NCBI GenBank assembly: GCA_023412175.1
Contig: JAEYOB010000616.1
Coordinates: 1-7,281, forward strand
Length of the DNA: 7,281 bases
Source of the DNA: Pseudomonadota bacterium
GTDB lineage: Bacteria; Pseudomonadota; Alphaproteobacteria; Azospirillales; Azospirillaceae
Direction: 5' to 3'
Shown here: positions 4,733 through 7,281 of the stretch, piece after piece
Numbering within the stretch: position 1 is the first letter of the stretch
Layout of the letters: every line of letters begins with the position of its first letter
Translations under genes and position numbers: made by a program
The notes under the pieces: model-generated
Database searches by the model: none
What the model was told of the DNA's origin: nothing
What the model saw: the letters and a program-made list of their open reading frames with translations, nothing else

Positions 4733-6538
4733 ATGCCCCGACCAGCCCTTCTCCGCAGGACGGCCGCCGTTCTCGCCCTCGTCGCCCCGCTGCTCTTCGC
4801 CAGCATGGCTTCCGCCGTCGAGCTGTTCGGCGAGACCTTCAAGTCTCCGGTGGAGATCGCGCAGTTCAACCGTGGCGACGGCGTGCGCTTCCTCGACCGG
4901 CAGGGCCGTTTCCTCGGTTCGGTCGGCGAGAACTACGGCGAGACCGTCCCCATCGACAAGATGCCCCGGCACCTGCTCCAGGCCCTCATCGCCAAGGAGG
5001 ACCGGCGTTTCTTCGAGCACGACGGCCTGGATTATTTCGGGCTGGCGCGGGCGCTGTCAGTGGCGGTGACCTCCGGCCGTTTCAGCCAGGGCGGCAGCAC
5101 GCTCACCCAGCAGACCATGAAGAACATCTTCTTCAAGGACTACGGCCGCTGGCAGCGCAAGGTGCAGGAGATCGTCAGCGCCCAGGACTTCGAGGAAAAG
5201 GTCGGCAAGCGCACCGTCCTCTACCTGTACCTGAACCGCGTCTATTTCGGCTTCGGCGCCTACGGTGTGGACGCCGCCGCCAAGCTGTACTTCGGCCATC
5301 CGGCGACGCAGCTGACCTTGAAGGAATCGGCGTCGCTGATCGGCTCGCTCACTGCGCCGTCGCGGCTCAACCCGTTCGCCGACCGCGAGCGCAACGAGGA
5401 GAAGGCGGCGCTCGTGCTGGATGCCATGGCCGATACCGGCTTCATCACCGCCAAGCAGGCCGCCGCCGCCAAGCGCCAGAAGCTGCAACTGGCGGAGAAC
5501 AACCGGATCGGCCTGCGGGTCGCCGGCCATTTCCGTGAAACCGCCAACGCCCGCTTCCGCCGCTTCCACGCCGCCCGCTTCGGCGGGGACGCCGATCCGG
5601 GCCCCACCTTCACCGTGCGCACCACGCTGGACCGCGACCTCCAGGCCGCCGCCGTGCGCAGCCTGGAGCGCGTCGCCAAAAGCAGCGCCAAGCGCCTCGG
5701 CGACGCCGAGTATGCGCTGGTGGCGCTGAACGACCAGGGCGACGTTCTGGCGATGGTCGGCGGGCGCGACGCCGCGGCGCGGCGCGACCACTTCAACCGG
5801 GCGCTCCAGGCGCGCCGGCAGCCGGGCTCGGCCTTCAAGCTATTCGTCTTCCTGGCGGCGCTGGAGCGCGGCCTGACGCCGGGCAGCGTGGTGGACGGCA
5901 GCCCCCTCGCCTTCTCCGACGGCCGCTCCATCCGCAACTTCGACGACGAGTACCCGAAGCAGGTGACGCTGCGGCAGGCGCTGGCGCGCTCGGTCAACAC
6001 CGCGGCGGCGCGGCTCACGCAGGGGCACATGGACGAGGTGGTGGCGATGGCCCGCCGGCTCGGCGTCGAGACGCCGCTGGAAGCCACCCTCGGCCTGGCG
6101 CTCGGCAGCGCCGAGACGACGCTGCTGCAACTCACGCAGGCCTACGCCATGGTCGGCAACGGCGGCAGGAAGGTGGAGGCGCACGCCTTCCAGCGCATCC
6201 ACGACCCGCGCGGCCGCGAGGTCTACGCCTACCCCGGCCCGCCCGACGAGCGGGTGCTGGACGCCCGTATCGCCACCGCCATGAAGGGCATGCTGGGCGA
6301 GGTGATGGCGACCGGCACCGGCCGCGCGGCGTATGTGAAGGGCGGAGGCGGCAAGACCGGCACCACCAACGACTATCGCGACGCGTGGTTCGTCGGTTTC
6401 GCCAACGGCATGACCGTGGGCGTGTGGGTCGGCAACGACGACAACACCCCCATGAAGGGCGTCAGCGGCAGCACCGTCCCCGCCGAGGTCTGGCGCACCT
6501 TCATGCAGGATGCCGCCAAGCTGCGGAAGGCGGGCTGA
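4733..6538 (+). CDS. Class A penicillin-binding protein (transglycosylase/transpeptidase, PBP1a-like)
   Basis: Bifunctional peptidoglycan synthase that would polymerise lipid II and cross-link stem peptides in the periplasm. It is 601 residues, short for class A. Residues 1-28 look like a signal peptide (LLRR, hydrophobic core, ASA before V29). GT51 domain about 45-230: motif 1 EDRRFFEH with catalytic E89, motif 2 GGSTLTQQ (120-127), motif 3 RKVQE with the second catalytic Glu E146, motif 4 KRTVLYLYLN (159-168), where the usual Glu is Y164. Transpeptidase about 300-590: SAFK (nucleophile S366, K369), SVN (420-422), KTGTT (541-545). The linker is short and I see no extra OB-type insert or long C-terminal tail. 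ATG 4733 is the first possible start after in-frame TAG 4679; no clear Shine-Dalgarno precedes it. It ends 7 bp from the convergent SH3 gene. mrcA/pbp1a orthology is not claimed. Confidence 0.95.
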   Translation: MPRPALLRRTAAVLALVAPLLFASMASAVELFGETFKSPVEIAQFNRGDGVRFLDRQGRFLGSVGENYGETVPIDKMPRHLLQALIAKEDRRFFEHDGLDYFGLARALSVAVTSGRFSQGGSTLTQQTMKNIFFKDYGRWQRKVQEIVSAQDFEEKVGKRTVLYLYLNRVYFGFGAYGVDAAAKLYFGHPATQLTLKESASLIGSLTAPSRLNPFADRERNEEKAALVLDAMADTGFITAKQAAAAKRQKLQLAENNRIGLRVAGHFRETANARFRRFHAARFGGDADPGPTFTVRTTLDRDLQAAAVRSLERVAKSSAKRLGDAEYALVALNDQGDVLAMVGGRDAAARRDHFNRALQARRQPGSAFKLFVFLAALERGLTPGSVVDGSPLAFSDGRSIRNFDDEYPKQVTLRQALARSVNTAAARLTQGHMDEVVAMARRLGVETPLEATLGLALGSAETTLLQLTQAYAMVGNGGRKVEAHAFQRIHDPRGREVYAYPGPPDERVLDARIATAMKGMLGEVMATGTGRAAYVKGGGGKTGTTNDYRDAWFVGFANGMTVGVWVGNDDNTPMKGVSGSTVPAEVWRTFMQDAAKLRKAG

Positions 6539-6545
6539 ACGGGCG

Positions 6546-7281
6546 TCAGCGCCCCTTCGCCTCGCCCAGCAGCGGAATGCTGACATAGCCCAGCGTGCGG
6601 CCCCGGCGCGCCACGCGGTACCAGGTGCCGGTGCTTCCCGTGACCGTCACCGTCTCACCCTCCTCCAGCACGTCGAGCACCGGGGCGTTGCAGGCCGGCG
6701 ATTTGCGGACGTTGGCGCCGGCCAGCACGCGGGCGGAGGTACCTTCGGCCATGGGAGCGCCGCGCTTGCTGGGGAAATCCGGCGGCAGCGCGCAGCCGTC
6801 GGTGGATCGGCCGCTCGGCGGGCGGTCGAGCAGGAAGCTGGAGGCCACCCAACCCAGAACCTTGCCGTTGCGGGAGACCTGTGCCCAGCCGTCGTCGGCC
6901 TCGCCGGGCACCAACTCCACCGAGACACCTGCCTCCAGCGCATCCAGCACCTTGCCGTCGCGGCCGGGCGAAGCGCGCACATAGACGTCGTCCTTGGCGT
7001 ACACCGTACGCCCGGCGCCCTTCTTCGGCGTAGGCGGCTTCTCGGGGGCCGGTTTATCGGAGGCCGGGGCGACGGCGGGAGGCGTCGGTTTCGCGCCGGG
7101 CAACGGCCCTCTGGCTTCGGGGACAGGCGGCGGGCCAGGCGGCGAGGCGGACGGCTGCGGGGTGAGCGGAGCGACGGCCACCGGCGTCTCCGCGGCCGTG
7201 GATGGCGGCTCGCCGGGGACGAACACCGGCGACAGCGGGACCGGTGGGACCGGCAGCGGCAGCAGCGCCGCCAGTCCGGCG
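6546..7281 (-). CDS. Exported-looking Pro-rich protein with two bacterial SH3 domains (5' end outside window)
   Basis: The frame is open from the right window edge to TGA 6548-6546, so about 244 residues are visible and the start is missing; a GTG at 7226 exists but the frame continues upstream with a hydrophobic Ala/Leu/Pro stretch (AGLAALLPLPVPPVPL), perhaps the end of a signal peptide. Next comes a Pro/Ala-rich linker (about 75 residues, low complexity). SH3b domain 1 runs from TVYAKDDVYVRASP to GWVASSFL and domain 2 from ARVLAGANVRKSPA to LGYVSIPLLG; both have the usual 'NVR..P....VL..L..G' pattern and a closing GWV/GYV strand. Two Cys occur (CALPP and SPACNA). Such domains often bind cell wall or proteins in the periplasm; the exact role is unknown. 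Convergence with the PBP gene hints at, but does not prove, an envelope role. Confidence 0.88.
   Translation of the reverse strand, partial: AGLAALLPLPVPPVPLSPVFVPGEPPSTAAETPVAVAPLTPQPSASPPGPPPVPEARGPLPGAKPTPPAVAPASDKPAPEKPPTPKKGAGRTVYAKDDVYVRASPGRDGKVLDALEAGVSVELVPGEADDGWAQVSRNGKVLGWVASSFLLDRPPSGRSTDGCALPPDFPSKRGAPMAEGTSARVLAGANVRKSPACNAPVLDVLEEGETVTVTGSTGTWYRVARRGRTLGYVSIPLLGEAKGR

Noticed and set aside
4606..4869. Small minus-strand ORF of 87 residues over the PBP start
   Set aside because: It has no recognisable domain or ribosome site, and mostly overlaps the PBP signal peptide region and its promoter.
5207..5240. Loss of a catalytic glutamate in the PBP glycosyltransferase
   Set aside because: The second catalytic Glu lies in motif 3 (RKVQE, E146), 57 residues after E89 as in characterised enzymes, and is intact; only the structural motif 4 Glu is changed.
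5057..6586. Long minus-strand open frames opposite the PBP gene
   Set aside because: Composition is that of antisense GC-rich DNA, and they conflict with a complete class A PBP with all catalytic motifs.

Overview
The window is GC-rich, has the codon use of a high-GC Gram-negative, and pairs thrS with infC. The protein sequences look alphaproteobacterial; a Rhodospirillales/Azospirillum-like source is my best guess, made from memory of these families rather than from a search. Most of it is conserved core genes, not a mobile or defence island. I saw no CRISPR array, insertion sequence, integrase, tRNA or rRNA.

Layout: (1) 1-394, the 3' end of a sensor histidine kinase gene (+). (2) 395-716, a spacer holding, on the minus strand, an apparent remnant of a di-haem cytochrome c gene with a CxxCH haem motif. 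It also holds a likely thrS promoter and a perfect small hairpin. (3) 717-2669 thrS (threonyl-tRNA synthetase), then infC (translation initiation factor IF-3) to 3282, co-directional and probably one transcript. (4) A strong 16-bp hairpin terminator at 3300-3335 between infC and a convergent gene. (5) 3364-4224 (-), a class I-type polyphosphate kinase 2. (6) About 510 bp of non-coding, less GC-rich DNA between divergent ppk2 and the next gene, with a good sigma70-like promoter for the latter. (7) 4733-6538 (+), a compact class A penicillin-binding protein (glycosyltransferase 51 plus transpeptidase). (8) 6546 to the window edge (-), a Pro-rich protein with two bacterial SH3 domains, cut by the window end.

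The genes fall into a translation block (thrS-infC), a polyphosphate/nucleotide gene (ppk2) and a cell-envelope block (class A PBP facing an SH3-domain protein, 7 bp apart tail to tail).

The most interesting signal is the infC start. No ATG or GTG is in frame. The best ribosome-binding site points to an AUA codon at 2746, reminiscent of the AUU start through which E. coli IF-3 autoregulates. That AUA overlaps the stop of a five-codon mini-ORF that has its own good Shine-Dalgarno sequence, and the two initiation regions form an imperfect 20-bp tandem repeat. Secondary points are the cytochrome remnant and two departures of the PBP from family norms: a cleavable-looking signal peptide, and Tyr in place of the motif 4 Glu. 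I see no convincing wholly new system.
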